Assembly (NCBI GenBank): GCA_036496385.1 | Contig: DASXLD010000070.1 | Coordinates: 197,844-261,843 of the forward strand | Length of the DNA stretch: 64,000 nucleotides | Direction of reading: 5' to 3' | Origin: Schlegelella_A sp036496385 | GTDB taxonomy: Bacteria > Pseudomonadota > Gammaproteobacteria > Burkholderiales > Burkholderiaceae_C | Shown here: positions 8,417 through 15,821 of the stretch, one piece after another | Position numbering within the stretch: position 1 is the stretch's first letter | Layout of the letters: each line of letters opens with the position of its first letter | Position numbers and translations under genes: made by a program | Notes under the pieces: generated by a model | Seen by the model: only the letters and a program-made list of their open reading frames with translations | The model's database searches: none | Told to the model about the DNA's origin: nothing

Positions 8417-9138
8417 TTCGCGCGGCTCCCGATGTAGACCTCTCGCACCTTGGCGTCGGCGAGCACGTCGTCGACCGGCCCTTCGCGCAGCACCGCCCCC
8501 TGGTGCATCACCGTGACCTTGCCGCCGAGCATGCGGACGAACTGCATGTCGTGGTCGACGACGACGATCGTCGCCTTCTTGTTGACTTCGTGGATGATGC
8601 GAACGAGCTGGTCGGCCTCGGCGCCGGTGATTCCGGCGGCGGGCTCGTCGAGCAGCAGCAGCCACGGGTCCTGCGCGAGGACGAGGCCGATCTCGACCAG
8701 CTGGCGCTGGCCGTGCGCGAGCTCGCCAACGAGGCGGCGCGCGATCGGCTCGAGCGCCATCTGCTGCATCACCCCGGCAACGGTCGCCTGCGTCTGCTCG
8801 CGGCTGCCGACGCGGCGCGCCGACAGCCACAGGTTCTCCTCGACCGTCAGCCCGTTCATCACCGAAGGCACCTGCGTCTTGATGCCGACGCCGAGGCGGA
8901 CGATCTCGTAGGGGCGCCAGCCGGTCACGTCCTGGCCGCGGATGAAAACCCGGCCGTGCGAATGGTCGAGACGAATCTGGCCGGTCAGGCACTTGAAGAA
9001 GGTGCTCTTGCCGGCGCCGTTCGGGCCGATCAGGCAGCGCAGCTCGCGGTCGGCGAGCGAGAAGTTGACGTTGTTGACCGCCTGCACGCCGCCGAAGCGC
9101 ATCGAAAGGTCGCGCGTGTCGACCACCGTCTCGCTCAC
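8413..9138 (-). CDS. ABC transporter ATPase, LivG/UrtD type
   Basis: 241 residues from a GTG at 9138 that overlaps the stop of the permease gene (GTGA). Walker A GPNGAGKS is at 38-45, the signature appears as LAHGQRQ (the HG variant usual in UrtD/LivG proteins), and Walker B is LLLLDEPAAG. It pairs with the second ATPase downstream on the cytoplasmic side of the transporter. The substrate is probably an amide or urea-like compound, from the amidase in the operon and the UrtA/FmdD-like binding protein; this is inference. Confidence 0.88.
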   Translation of the reverse strand: MSETVVDTRDLSMRFGGVQAVNNVNFSLADRELRCLIGPNGAGKSTFFKCLTGQIRLDHSHGRVFIRGQDVTGWRPYEIVRLGVGIKTQVPSVMNGLTVEENLWLSARRVGSREQTQATVAGVMQQMALEPIARRLVGELAHGQRQLVEIGLVLAQDPWLLLLDEPAAGITGAEADQLVRIIHEVNKKATIVVVDHDMQFVRMLGGKVTVMHQGAVLREGPVDDVLADAKVREVYIGSRAK

Positions 9139-10190
9139 GTCGTCGTCTCCCCGCGGACGCCGCGGCGGCGCCGCGTGCTCGTCGCCTGCCGCCGGCTGAC
9201 GCTCGCCCGGTCGCGGCGTGCGCGCCAGCGACCGAGCGCCGGCAGCAGGCCGCTCGGCAACAGCAGGACGACGAGGACGAGGATCGCGCCGAGAACGAGC
9301 GAGTTGTCGATCAGCGTCTGCTGGCCGAGCAGCAGCTTGAGGAAGCCGAGGACGATCGCGCCGACGATCGGACCGACGAGCGTGCCGAGACCGCCGACGA
9401 TCGTCCAGATGATCACCTCGGCCGACTGGCCGAGGCTGAAGACGCCGGGGGTGACGATCTCGGCCCAGTTCGCGAACAGGCAGCCGGCGAGGCCCGCCAT
9501 CGCTGCGCTGATCGTGAAGATCGCCGTCTTGTAGAGCGGCGCGCTGTAGCCGAGCAGCTCGACCCGCGCCTCGTTCTCGCGAATGCCGATCAGCACCTTG
9601 CCGAAGAACGAGCCGAGGATCCATCGGCAGAGCAGGTAGCAGAGCAGCAGCGCAACGCAGACGACGTAGTAAAAAGGGGTGCCGAACGCGGTGACGTTCG
9701 GATCGCCGGGCAGGTTCAGGATCGGAAACGCCGGGATGCCGTTGAAGCCGCCGAGGCGCACCGCGCCGATGTGGTACGCGTCGCCCGCGGTCGCGTTCAT
9801 GAACTTGAACAGGATCAGCGTCACGACCAGTGTGATGACGCCGAGGTAGACGTCGCTGACGCGGCCATAGAACATCATCGCGCCGACCACCGCCGCGGCC
9901 GCGGCCGGCAGCACGATCGCGAGCAGCAACGGCCCGGTGCTCTCGCCGACGGTCATCGCGGCGACCGCATACGTGTACGCTCCGAGGCCGAAATACGCGG
10001 CGTGGCCGAAGCTGAGGATGCCGGCGAAGCCCCACATCAGGCCGAGGGAGAGCGCGAACAGCGCCCAGATCAGAAGCAGCGCCGGCGTGTTGGTTCCGGT
10101 GAGCGCCGGCAGCAGCAGCGCGACGACGACGGCGGCGGTGAACCACGGCCAGCGGATGCGGCCGATACCGAACGTCGGGCCGCCGGTCAC
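9135..10190 (-). CDS. ABC transporter permease, LivM/UrtC type
   Basis: 351 residues from a GTG at 10190 that overlaps the LivH-type stop (GTGA). About ten hydrophobic segments are visible, with the family features GFAGILSFGHAAYFGLGAY near the N-terminus and the cytoplasmic coupling loop with IRENEARVELLGY. The last 30 residues are very Arg-rich. It forms the membrane channel with the LivH-type partner. The GTGA overlaps on both sides point to tight translational coupling. Confidence 0.88.
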   Translation of the reverse strand: MTGGPTFGIGRIRWPWFTAAVVVALLLPALTGTNTPALLLIWALFALSLGLMWGFAGILSFGHAAYFGLGAYTYAVAAMTVGESTGPLLLAIVLPAAAAAVVGAMMFYGRVSDVYLGVITLVVTLILFKFMNATAGDAYHIGAVRLGGFNGIPAFPILNLPGDPNVTAFGTPFYYVVCVALLLCYLLCRWILGSFFGKVLIGIRENEARVELLGYSAPLYKTAIFTISAAMAGLAGCLFANWAEIVTPGVFSLGQSAEVIIWTIVGGLGTLVGPIVGAIVLGFLKLLLGQQTLIDNSLVLGAILVLVVLLLPSGLLPALGRWRARRDRASVSRRQATSTRRRRGVRGETTT

Positions 10191-11053
10191 GTCGAGTTCC
10201 TGAAGAAGCGGCCGGTGATCCCCTGCGGCATCAGCCGAAGCAGGATGATCGCGAGCGCGAGCATCGCGATCTCGCCGATCACCGGCGTCGAGCCGAACGA
10301 GACGATCTGGTTGACCGTGCCGAAGATGATCGAGCTCGCCAGCGTCCCGGAGATGATCGCCGCGCCGCCGGTGATGACGGTGATGAACGCCTTGGCGATG
10401 TAGAGCGACCCGGACGACGGCAAGAGTCCCGTGAGCGGCGCCATCACGCCGCCCGCCAGCCCCGAGAGCGCGGCGCCGGCGGTGAAGGTCCACATGTAGA
10501 TCCGCTGCGGGTTGTAGCCGAGCGACGAGGCGACGTCGGCGTTCTGCATCGCGCCGCGCGCGATCAGGCCGACGCGCGTGTGGCGCAGCACCAGCCAGAG
10601 GACGAGCATGAGCAGGATCGCGACGGCAATGATGAACAGGTTGTAGCCGCCCATCTGGTAGGCGCCGACCTGGTACGACTGGATCGGCGCCGGCACGCTT
10701 ACCGCCGTATTGCCGAAGATCAGGGTGACGAGGCCGACCATCAGCAGGCTCAGGCCCCAGGTCGCGAGCATCGTGTCGATCATCCGGCCGTAGAGACGGC
10801 GGATGACGATGCGCTCGACGACGAGGCCCAGGATGCCGACGACGAGCGGCGCCAGCACCAGCATCGCGAACCAGATGTCGATGCCCGCGCGCTCGCAGAA
10901 GATCGTCGTGTAGCCGCCGATCATCACGAACTCGCCGTGCGCGAGGTTGATGACCCGCATCATCCCGAACACGACCGCCAATCCCGCGCTGATCAGCGCG
11001 AGGAAGGCGATCATGTAGAGGATCTCGAGAAAGACGACAGCGGCGTAGTCCAA
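10187..11053 (-). CDS. ABC transporter permease, LivH/UrtB type
   Basis: 288 residues if the TTG at 11053 is the start. This fits the usual N-terminus of the family, since no ATG lies before residue 14 (11014), which would cut the first membrane helix. The typical MMRVINLAHGEFVMIGGY is near residue 31, followed by multiple membrane helices. A clear ribosome binding site was not found before the TTG, so the start is tentative. It lies 34 bases after the binding-protein gene. It lacks the long periplasmic extension of true UrtB. Confidence 0.85.
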   Translation of the reverse strand: MDYAAVVFLEILYMIAFLALISAGLAVVFGMMRVINLAHGEFVMIGGYTTIFCERAGIDIWFAMLVLAPLVVGILGLVVERIVIRRLYGRMIDTMLATWGLSLLMVGLVTLIFGNTAVSVPAPIQSYQVGAYQMGGYNLFIIAVAILLMLVLWLVLRHTRVGLIARGAMQNADVASSLGYNPQRIYMWTFTAGAALSGLAGGVMAPLTGLLPSSGSLYIAKAFITVITGGAAIISGTLASSIIFGTVNQIVSFGSTPVIGEIAMLALAIILLRLMPQGITGRFFRNST

Positions 11054-11087
11054 GGGCGGGTCCGTCGGGTCGTCGGCTGCGGGAGGT

Positions 11088-12314
11088 TTAGATGGTCACC
11101 TCGAACTGCTTGTTCTCGTTCGGGTTCTTCGTCAGGTTGCACGAGGCGGCGGTGTCGCTCGGTGGCCGCTGCTTGAACGACTGCTTGATCGTCAGCTTCT
11201 GCCCCTTGACCTCCATCACCTTGATATCGAGCGAGGCATGGTGCGTTGCCGCGTCCATCTTGACGAGGCCGGCCGGCCCTTCGATGCCGATGCCCGACTC
11301 GAGCACCTTCAGCATCTTGTCGCGATCGAGCGAGCCGGCCTTCGTGACCGCCTCTGCCCACAGCTTGATGCCCTGGTACTGCGAGACCGCGATCTCGTGG
11401 ACGATCTTGGTGTCGCCGAAGCGCTTGGCCCAGCGCGCCAGGAAGTCCTTGTTGGCCGGCGACGGATCCTCCTGGCTGTAGTTGCCGGCGATCAGGATGC
11501 CGTCGCCTTCGGCCGGCGAGAGCGCAAGGTGCTCGTTGCCGACGCCGAACGTCGTCGAGTAGAGCGGGATCTTCTTGTTCATTCCCGACGCCGCCCACTG
11601 GCGGAAGAACGAGAGGTGGGCGCCGCCGACCAGCGCAGCGCAGACCGAGTCGGGCTTGGCGGCCTGGATCTTGGCGATCGTCGAGCCGAAGTCGGCAACG
11701 TCGAGCGGGAAGAAGTCGGTCGCGAGCACCGAGCCGCCGCGCTGCTTGACGTAGTGGGCGACCCACTTGGCCGTGATCTGGCCGTAGTTGTAGTCGGCCG
11801 CGAGCACGTAGACCTTCTTGCCCCATTGCTTCTGCGAGATCTCGACGATCGGCTCGACCGCCTGCGCCGGCGTCGTGCCGGTGACGAAGCAGTTGCGGTC
11901 GCAGACGCCGCCCTCGTAGAGCACGTTGTAGAAGTAGAGGATGTTGGCGCGCCGGAACGTCTGCCGGATCGCCTCGCGCGACGCCGACGTGATGCCGCCA
12001 TGGACGACGTCGACCTTGTCGTCGCGCGCGAGCTGCTGCGCGTACTTGGTGTAGAGCGCGATGTCGGACTGGGTGTCGTACTGGACGACCTGGATCTTGC
12101 GGCCGAGGAGTCCCCCGGCGGCGTTGATCTCCTCGGCAGCGAGCTGCGTCGCCAGCACCATCGGCTTGCCGTAGGCGTCGAGGTTGCCCGAGTTGTCGAG
12201 CACCGAGCCGAGCTTGATCGGCGCGCCCTGCGCGAGCACGTGGCCGAACGGAATCGCGCTGCCGGCAGCGACGCCGGTGGCCGTGGTGAGGAAGTGACGA
12301 CGCGAAACGGTCAT
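11088..12314 (-). CDS. Tat-exported ABC substrate-binding protein, amide/urea type
   Basis: 408 residues from the ATG at 12314, with AGGAGA just upstream. The N-terminus SRRHFLTTATG has the twin-arginine motif, then a hydrophobic stretch and an AQA-type cleavage site near residue 28. The body is a Peripla_BP_6 protein, closest in style to the amide/urea group (UrtA, FmdD, AmiC), for example in LYEGGVCDRNCFVTGTTPAQ and GNEHLALSPAEGDG. It should capture the substrate in the periplasm and hand it to the permeases encoded directly downstream. The ligand is inferred from the amidase in the operon. Confidence 0.85.
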   Translation of the reverse strand: MTVSRRHFLTTATGVAAGSAIPFGHVLAQGAPIKLGSVLDNSGNLDAYGKPMVLATQLAAEEINAAGGLLGRKIQVVQYDTQSDIALYTKYAQQLARDDKVDVVHGGITSASREAIRQTFRRANILYFYNVLYEGGVCDRNCFVTGTTPAQAVEPIVEISQKQWGKKVYVLAADYNYGQITAKWVAHYVKQRGGSVLATDFFPLDVADFGSTIAKIQAAKPDSVCAALVGGAHLSFFRQWAASGMNKKIPLYSTTFGVGNEHLALSPAEGDGILIAGNYSQEDPSPANKDFLARWAKRFGDTKIVHEIAVSQYQGIKLWAEAVTKAGSLDRDKMLKVLESGIGIEGPAGLVKMDAATHHASLDIKVMEVKGQKLTIKQSFKQRPPSDTAASCNLTKNPNENKQFEVTI

Positions 12315-12366
12315 GGTCTTCTCCTGGTTGTGGCGCCGGATGGCTGTCTGCGAGGGCGGGCAGCGG

Positions 12367-13335
12367 TCAGCCCTTGGGCTTGGCCTTGTCGCCTGCGGAA
12401 GGAGCGGGCCCGCCCAACGCCGGGTTGCCGCCACTCGAGGGGCCCACCGCCGCGGACAGGTCCACGCCGATCGACTCGCCGATGCTCTTCAGGGCCGGCA
12501 GCTGCAGCGCCATGCCGAGGATGCTATCCATCACCTGCGTCACCGGCGCCCTGCCGCCGGCGTCGCCGCCGCCGGCGACCGCGCCGCCCGGCGTGCTCGA
12601 GCCGCCGAAGCCGGTGACCTGGTGGATGCGGATGCTGTCGATCTTCTCGGCCGGCTTCATCATCTGCGCGATGATCTCCGGCAGCCGGTCGAGGCGATGC
12701 TGCTCGAGCTGCATCCGCATGAGGTCGCTCGTGCGCGAGTTCTCGGCCGCGATCAGCGCGCGCGTGCCTTCCGATTGCGCGGTCAGGCGGATGCGCTCGG
12801 CCTCGGCGCGCGTCGTCGTCGCCGACGCCTCGGCGCGGGCGGTCATCAGCAGCACCTGCGTCTCGCTCTCGGCCTTCGACGTCTCGACCTCGCCGCGCTC
12901 CTGCTCGCGCTTGAGCGCGATTTCGCGCGAGCGATCGGCGACGGCATGCTCGCGCGCGGTCTGCAACTGCTCCTGCGCCAGGACGATCTCGGTGCGCGCC
13001 AGCTCGGCCCCGGCCTGCGCCCTCGCCTCCTCGGCGTGCTTCTGCGCCAGCGCGATCGAGCTGTCGATCTTCCTCGTCTCGAAATTGAGCTGAGCCTCGA
13101 TCTCGAGCTTCCTCAGCTCGCGGCTCTTCTGGATCTCGGCGACGCGCGTCTGCTGCTCGCGCTCGATGCGCGCGCTATCGGAGGCGACGGTCGACTGCTC
13201 GCGCGCGCGAGCGGTGTCGGCTTCGCTCGCCGCCTTGAGCTTCTCGATCTCGAGCCGCTGGCCGATCTGCGCCTCCTCCTCCTGCCGCGACAAGCTCAGC
13301 CGCTGCTTGATCGCCTCGAGCTGCGTCTGCCGCAC
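12367..13335 (-). CDS. Flotillin-like protein, C-terminal part after in-frame stop
   Basis: This continues the frame of the upstream SPFH fragment after a TAG at 13354-13356. A GTG at 13335 could restart translation, giving 322 residues. The first 190 residues are a long, highly charged coiled coil with repeated EA/AE and QTQLEA, as in flotillins of the YqiK type. The end carries the flotillin C-terminal wording EIIAQMMKPAEKID followed by a Gly/Pro-rich tail. Together with the upstream part it makes about 546 residues, the usual length of the family. It is either a broken gene, a reinitiated fragment, or the result of stop-codon readthrough. Confidence 0.7.
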   Translation of the reverse strand: MRQTQLEAIKQRLSLSRQEEEAQIGQRLEIEKLKAASEADTARAREQSTVASDSARIEREQQTRVAEIQKSRELRKLEIEAQLNFETRKIDSSIALAQKHAEEARAQAGAELARTEIVLAQEQLQTAREHAVADRSREIALKREQERGEVETSKAESETQVLLMTARAEASATTTRAEAERIRLTAQSEGTRALIAAENSRTSDLMRMQLEQHRLDRLPEIIAQMMKPAEKIDSIRIHQVTGFGGSSTPGGAVAGGGDAGGRAPVTQVMDSILGMALQLPALKSIGESIGVDLSAAVGPSSGGNPALGGPAPSAGDKAKPKG

Positions 13336-13353
13336 CGAGACGTCGGCGTCGGC

Positions 13354-14010
13354 CTAGATCTCGGCGCGCTTCTTCTTGCTCGTCGCGATGATCTCGGCGA
13401 GCTTCCTCAAGCCGACCGCGTTGAACGCGTTGTTGTCGTCGAGCGAGGCGAACGCCGCCTGGTCCATCCGCGTCAGCGACACCGACTCGAGCTGAAGGCC
13501 GCTGTGGCCGAGGTTGTCGCGCACCATCTCGCGGATCACGCGGACGAAATCGGCGCGCTTGTCATGCAGGGAATCCATCGTGAAAGTCGCCGCGGTCGCC
13601 TGGATCGCATCGATGAAACGGCCTTCGAGGAGGTTCCTGACGCCGTCGGGGCTGAGCGACTTCGAGCCGATCGCCTGCGCCGCGGTGGCGACGCCGTCGA
13701 CGGTCGGCTGCACGCGCAGGTAGAACTCGAGCTCGACGTCGACCCGCATCCGGTCCTCGGTGATGAGCGACTTGGCGGCAGCGCGGACGACCTCGATCCG
13801 CATCGTCCGCATGTTGATCTCGTCGACCTTGTGCAGAAACGGCAGCGCCAGCGTGCCGCCGGTGAGGACGATCTTCTGGCCGCCGAAGCCGGTCCGGATC
13901 AGCGCGACATCGCGCGAGGTTTTGCGATAGAAGCGGTTCAGGAACGCGACACCGACCGCGATCGCGACGATCAGAACGATCAGGCCGAACAGCCAGGCCA
14001 GGAGCGTCAT
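13354..14010 (-). CDS. Flotillin-like (SPFH) protein, N-terminal part ending at premature TAG
   Basis: 218 residues from the ATG at 14010. One N-terminal membrane segment (about 4-24) is followed by the SPFH/band-7 domain (about 28-200). The product stops in RAEI-TAG, where related proteins read RAEIEAD; one base change from GAG would give this stop. Flotillins scaffold membrane microdomains. It is the first gene of the operon, with a promoter and a likely MarR operator 55-75 bases upstream. Why a flotillin heads an amide transport operon is not known. Confidence 0.75.
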   Translation of the reverse strand: MTLLAWLFGLIVLIVAIAVGVAFLNRFYRKTSRDVALIRTGFGGQKIVLTGGTLALPFLHKVDEINMRTMRIEVVRAAAKSLITEDRMRVDVELEFYLRVQPTVDGVATAAQAIGSKSLSPDGVRNLLEGRFIDAIQATAATFTMDSLHDKRADFVRVIREMVRDNLGHSGLQLESVSLTRMDQAAFASLDDNNAFNAVGLRKLAEIIATSKKKRAEI

Positions 14011-14063
14011 GGGGGTCTCCTCCCTCCGTCTGCAGGCGGGCCGCTGCGCCGCGCGCCGGATTA

Positions 14064-14084
14064 CTTTCCGAGGAAACTATAGCA
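14064..14084 (-). promoter_or_regulatory. Promoter and likely MarR operator of the flotillin/transport operon
   Basis: On the minus strand an extended -10 element TGCTATAGT (14084-14076) runs directly into the near-palindrome GTTTCCTCGGAAAG (14077-14064). The core TTTCYYCGGAAAG recurs in the sensor/marR gap at 15332-15347, so a repressor bound here would cover the -10 and start site. No good -35 was found, which is normal for extended -10 promoters. Confidence 0.55.
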
Positions 14085-14132
14085 GCCCGCGCGCTGCCCG
14101 CGATGCGCGCGCCGCGGCGCCGGCCCGGCAAC

Positions 14133-15278
14133 TCACAGCGCGACCGGGCGCTGGAAGAGGTGGCCGCCTGCCTCGGCGAGATAGGTCGGGTGGGCGCAAC
14201 GCTCGTTGCCGAAGTAGCCGATGCCGCGCACCGAACGGAACGCGAGCGGCGCAGCGAGATGGCCGAGCAGCGGCGCGTCTTCGTCGGCGGCGCGGCGCGC
14301 CAGTGCAGCCATGAAGTGGACGCCTTCGTAGGTCGACTGGCCGAGCGCGTTCAGCGTCGGTGCGCGCTGGCCGAAGTGATTGTGATAGCGCTCCTTGAAC
14401 GCCATGTTGGCGTCGTTGTCGAGCGACGCGAAGTAGCCCGAAGAGACGAACAGGCCGTCGGTGTTGTCGGCGCCGATTGCGAGCAGGCCGTTCTCCTCGA
14501 TCGCGCACGAGAGGCGGAACATGTCGCGCGACAGCCCGCAGCGGCCGAACGCGCGATTGAACTGCACCGCGTCCTGGCCGACGAGCGAGAGCAGGATCGC
14601 GTGCGGCTTCAGCTCGCCGATTTCGTCGAGCAGCTCGGAGTAGTCCTCGGTATTGAACGGCAGGTAGCGATCGGCGACGACCTCGCCCCCCTGCTCGGCG
14701 ACATAGCGCGCCGCGAGCCGGTGCGAGACACGTGGCCAGACGTAGTCGTTACCGACGAACATCCAGCGTCGGGCGCGGTAGCGGCCGGCGAGATACTCGA
14801 TCGCCGGGCGCAGCTGCCTCCCGGGCGTCTCACCGATCGCGAACACTCCGGGCGTGCGCTCTCCGCCTTCGTAAAGCGGCGTGTAGACGTACGGAATCTG
14901 GCGCGCCACGTCCTTCAGCACGCGCTGGCGCACCTGGCTCGTGTGCATGCCGACGATCGCGTCGATCGCGCCGGCGTGCATGAGCGCCGCCGTGACGCTG
15001 CCGACCTCGGTCGCCTCGTCGGAGGAGTCGATGATGCGCAGGCGCACCTGGCGATCGAGGAGGCCGCCCTCGGCGTTGATCTCGGCCTGCGCGAGCTGCG
15101 CGCACGCGATCGACGATGGGCCCCAGATTCCGGCCGAGCCGTTGATCGGGACGAGCAGGCCGACGACGAAGTCGGCGCCGTCGTCGAGCGCCTCGCGGCG
15201 CGCGGCAAGCCGGCTCGCGCGCGGCATCGACGGCGCGCTTCTCGCGCCGGCGCCGCTTGCGACCGCCACCTCAGGCAT
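14133..15278 (-). CDS. AmiC-like ligand-binding protein without signal peptide
   Basis: 381 residues from the ATG at 15278, with GGGGAGAG upstream. It has the Peripla_BP_6 fold (about 35-375), with pieces such as GLLVPINGSAGIWGPSS, AEINAEGGLLDRQVR, YTPLYEGGE and GNDYVWPR that resemble AmiC and UrtA. The first 30 residues are polar and Arg-rich and are not a Sec or Tat signal, so it should stay in the cytoplasm, like AmiC, the amide sensor of the Pseudomonas amidase operon. No AmiR antiterminator is next to it; a MarR gene is divergent from it. It may sense the amide or serve as a second binding protein. The export state is the main doubt. Confidence 0.7.
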   Translation of the reverse strand: MPEVAVASGAGARSAPSMPRASRLAARREALDDGADFVVGLLVPINGSAGIWGPSSIACAQLAQAEINAEGGLLDRQVRLRIIDSSDEATEVGSVTAALMHAGAIDAIVGMHTSQVRQRVLKDVARQIPYVYTPLYEGGERTPGVFAIGETPGRQLRPAIEYLAGRYRARRWMFVGNDYVWPRVSHRLAARYVAEQGGEVVADRYLPFNTEDYSELLDEIGELKPHAILLSLVGQDAVQFNRAFGRCGLSRDMFRLSCAIEENGLLAIGADNTDGLFVSSGYFASLDNDANMAFKERYHNHFGQRAPTLNALGQSTYEGVHFMAALARRAADEDAPLLGHLAAPLAFRSVRGIGYFGNERCAHPTYLAEAGGHLFQRPVAL

Positions 15279-15331
15279 CGTCTCTCCCCTGTGAGCGCGC
15301 GCCACGCGCGGGGCTTTTCACATCCCCCGAT

Positions 15332-15347
15332 GCTTTCCGGAGAAAGC
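15332..15347. promoter_or_regulatory. Likely MarR operator between sensor gene and marR
   Basis: GCTTTC-CGGA-GAAAGC is a perfect 6-bp inverted repeat with a 4-base centre. It matches the near-palindrome at 14064-14077 over the core. For the minus-strand sensor gene it lies just downstream of an extended -10 (15363-15355); for marR it lies upstream of the -10. Confidence 0.6.
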
Positions 15348-15353
15348 AACTTC

Positions 15354-15363
15354 TACAATAGCA
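15354..15363. promoter_or_regulatory. Overlapping divergent -10 elements of marR and the sensor gene
   Basis: On the plus strand TACAAT (15354-15359) would start marR transcription only about 2 bases before its ATG at 15369. On the minus strand TGCTATTGT (15363-15355) is an extended -10 for the AmiC-like gene. The two overlap almost fully, so they should compete for polymerase. Confidence 0.5.
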
Positions 15364-15368
15364 TAGCG

Positions 15369-15803
15369 ATGAAGCGCACCGACCATCATCTCGGCCTGCT
15401 CCTCGAGCGCGCCGGCCGCGTCGTCGGCGAGCGCCTCGACCGCGAGATCGGCCGCGACGGCGTCACCTCCGAACACTGGCGCGTCCTGCGCGTCCTCGCC
15501 GACGAGCAAGGCCACACGATGGGCGAGATCGCGGAGCGGCTGAAGATGAATCCGCCGACGCTCACCAAGCTGACCGACCGCATGGTCGGCAAGTCACTCG
15601 TCCAGCGCGCCGCCGACCCGGAGGACAGCCGGCGGGTCCTCGTCTACGCGACCGATGCCGGCCTCGGCATGCTCGAAGAGCTGCAGGGCAAGATCGACCA
15701 GCACCATGCCGCGTTGCAGGCGCTGCTCGGCGAGCGCAATGCGCGTCAGCTCGAGCGCTTGCTGACGACGCTGATCGAAGCCACCGAGCAACCGACTGCC
15801 TGA
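15369..15803 (+). CDS. MarR-family transcriptional regulator
   Basis: 144 residues from the ATG at 15369. The winged helix-turn-helix is clear: TSEHWRVLRVLADEQGHTMGEIAERLKMNPPTL (about 33-65), then the wing with DPEDSRRVLVYAT (about 84-96). Flanking helices form the dimer interface. No ribosome binding site precedes the ATG and the likely -10 is 10 bases away, so the mRNA may be leaderless. It is divergent from the AmiC-like gene and probably represses that gene and the flotillin/transport/amidase operon through the shared palindrome. The ligand may be an aromatic or acyl compound, as in many MarR proteins; this is a guess. Confidence 0.85.
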   Translation: MKRTDHHLGLLLERAGRVVGERLDREIGRDGVTSEHWRVLRVLADEQGHTMGEIAERLKMNPPTLTKLTDRMVGKSLVQRAADPEDSRRVLVYATDAGLGMLEELQGKIDQHHAALQALLGERNARQLERLLTTLIEATEQPTA

Positions 15804-15821
15804 GGCCGCCGCCGGCGCGCG

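Noticed and set aside
14103..15368. Upstream extension of the marR frame by about 420 codons
   Set aside because: It runs antisense to the AmiC-like gene; only the last 144 codons form the MarR protein.
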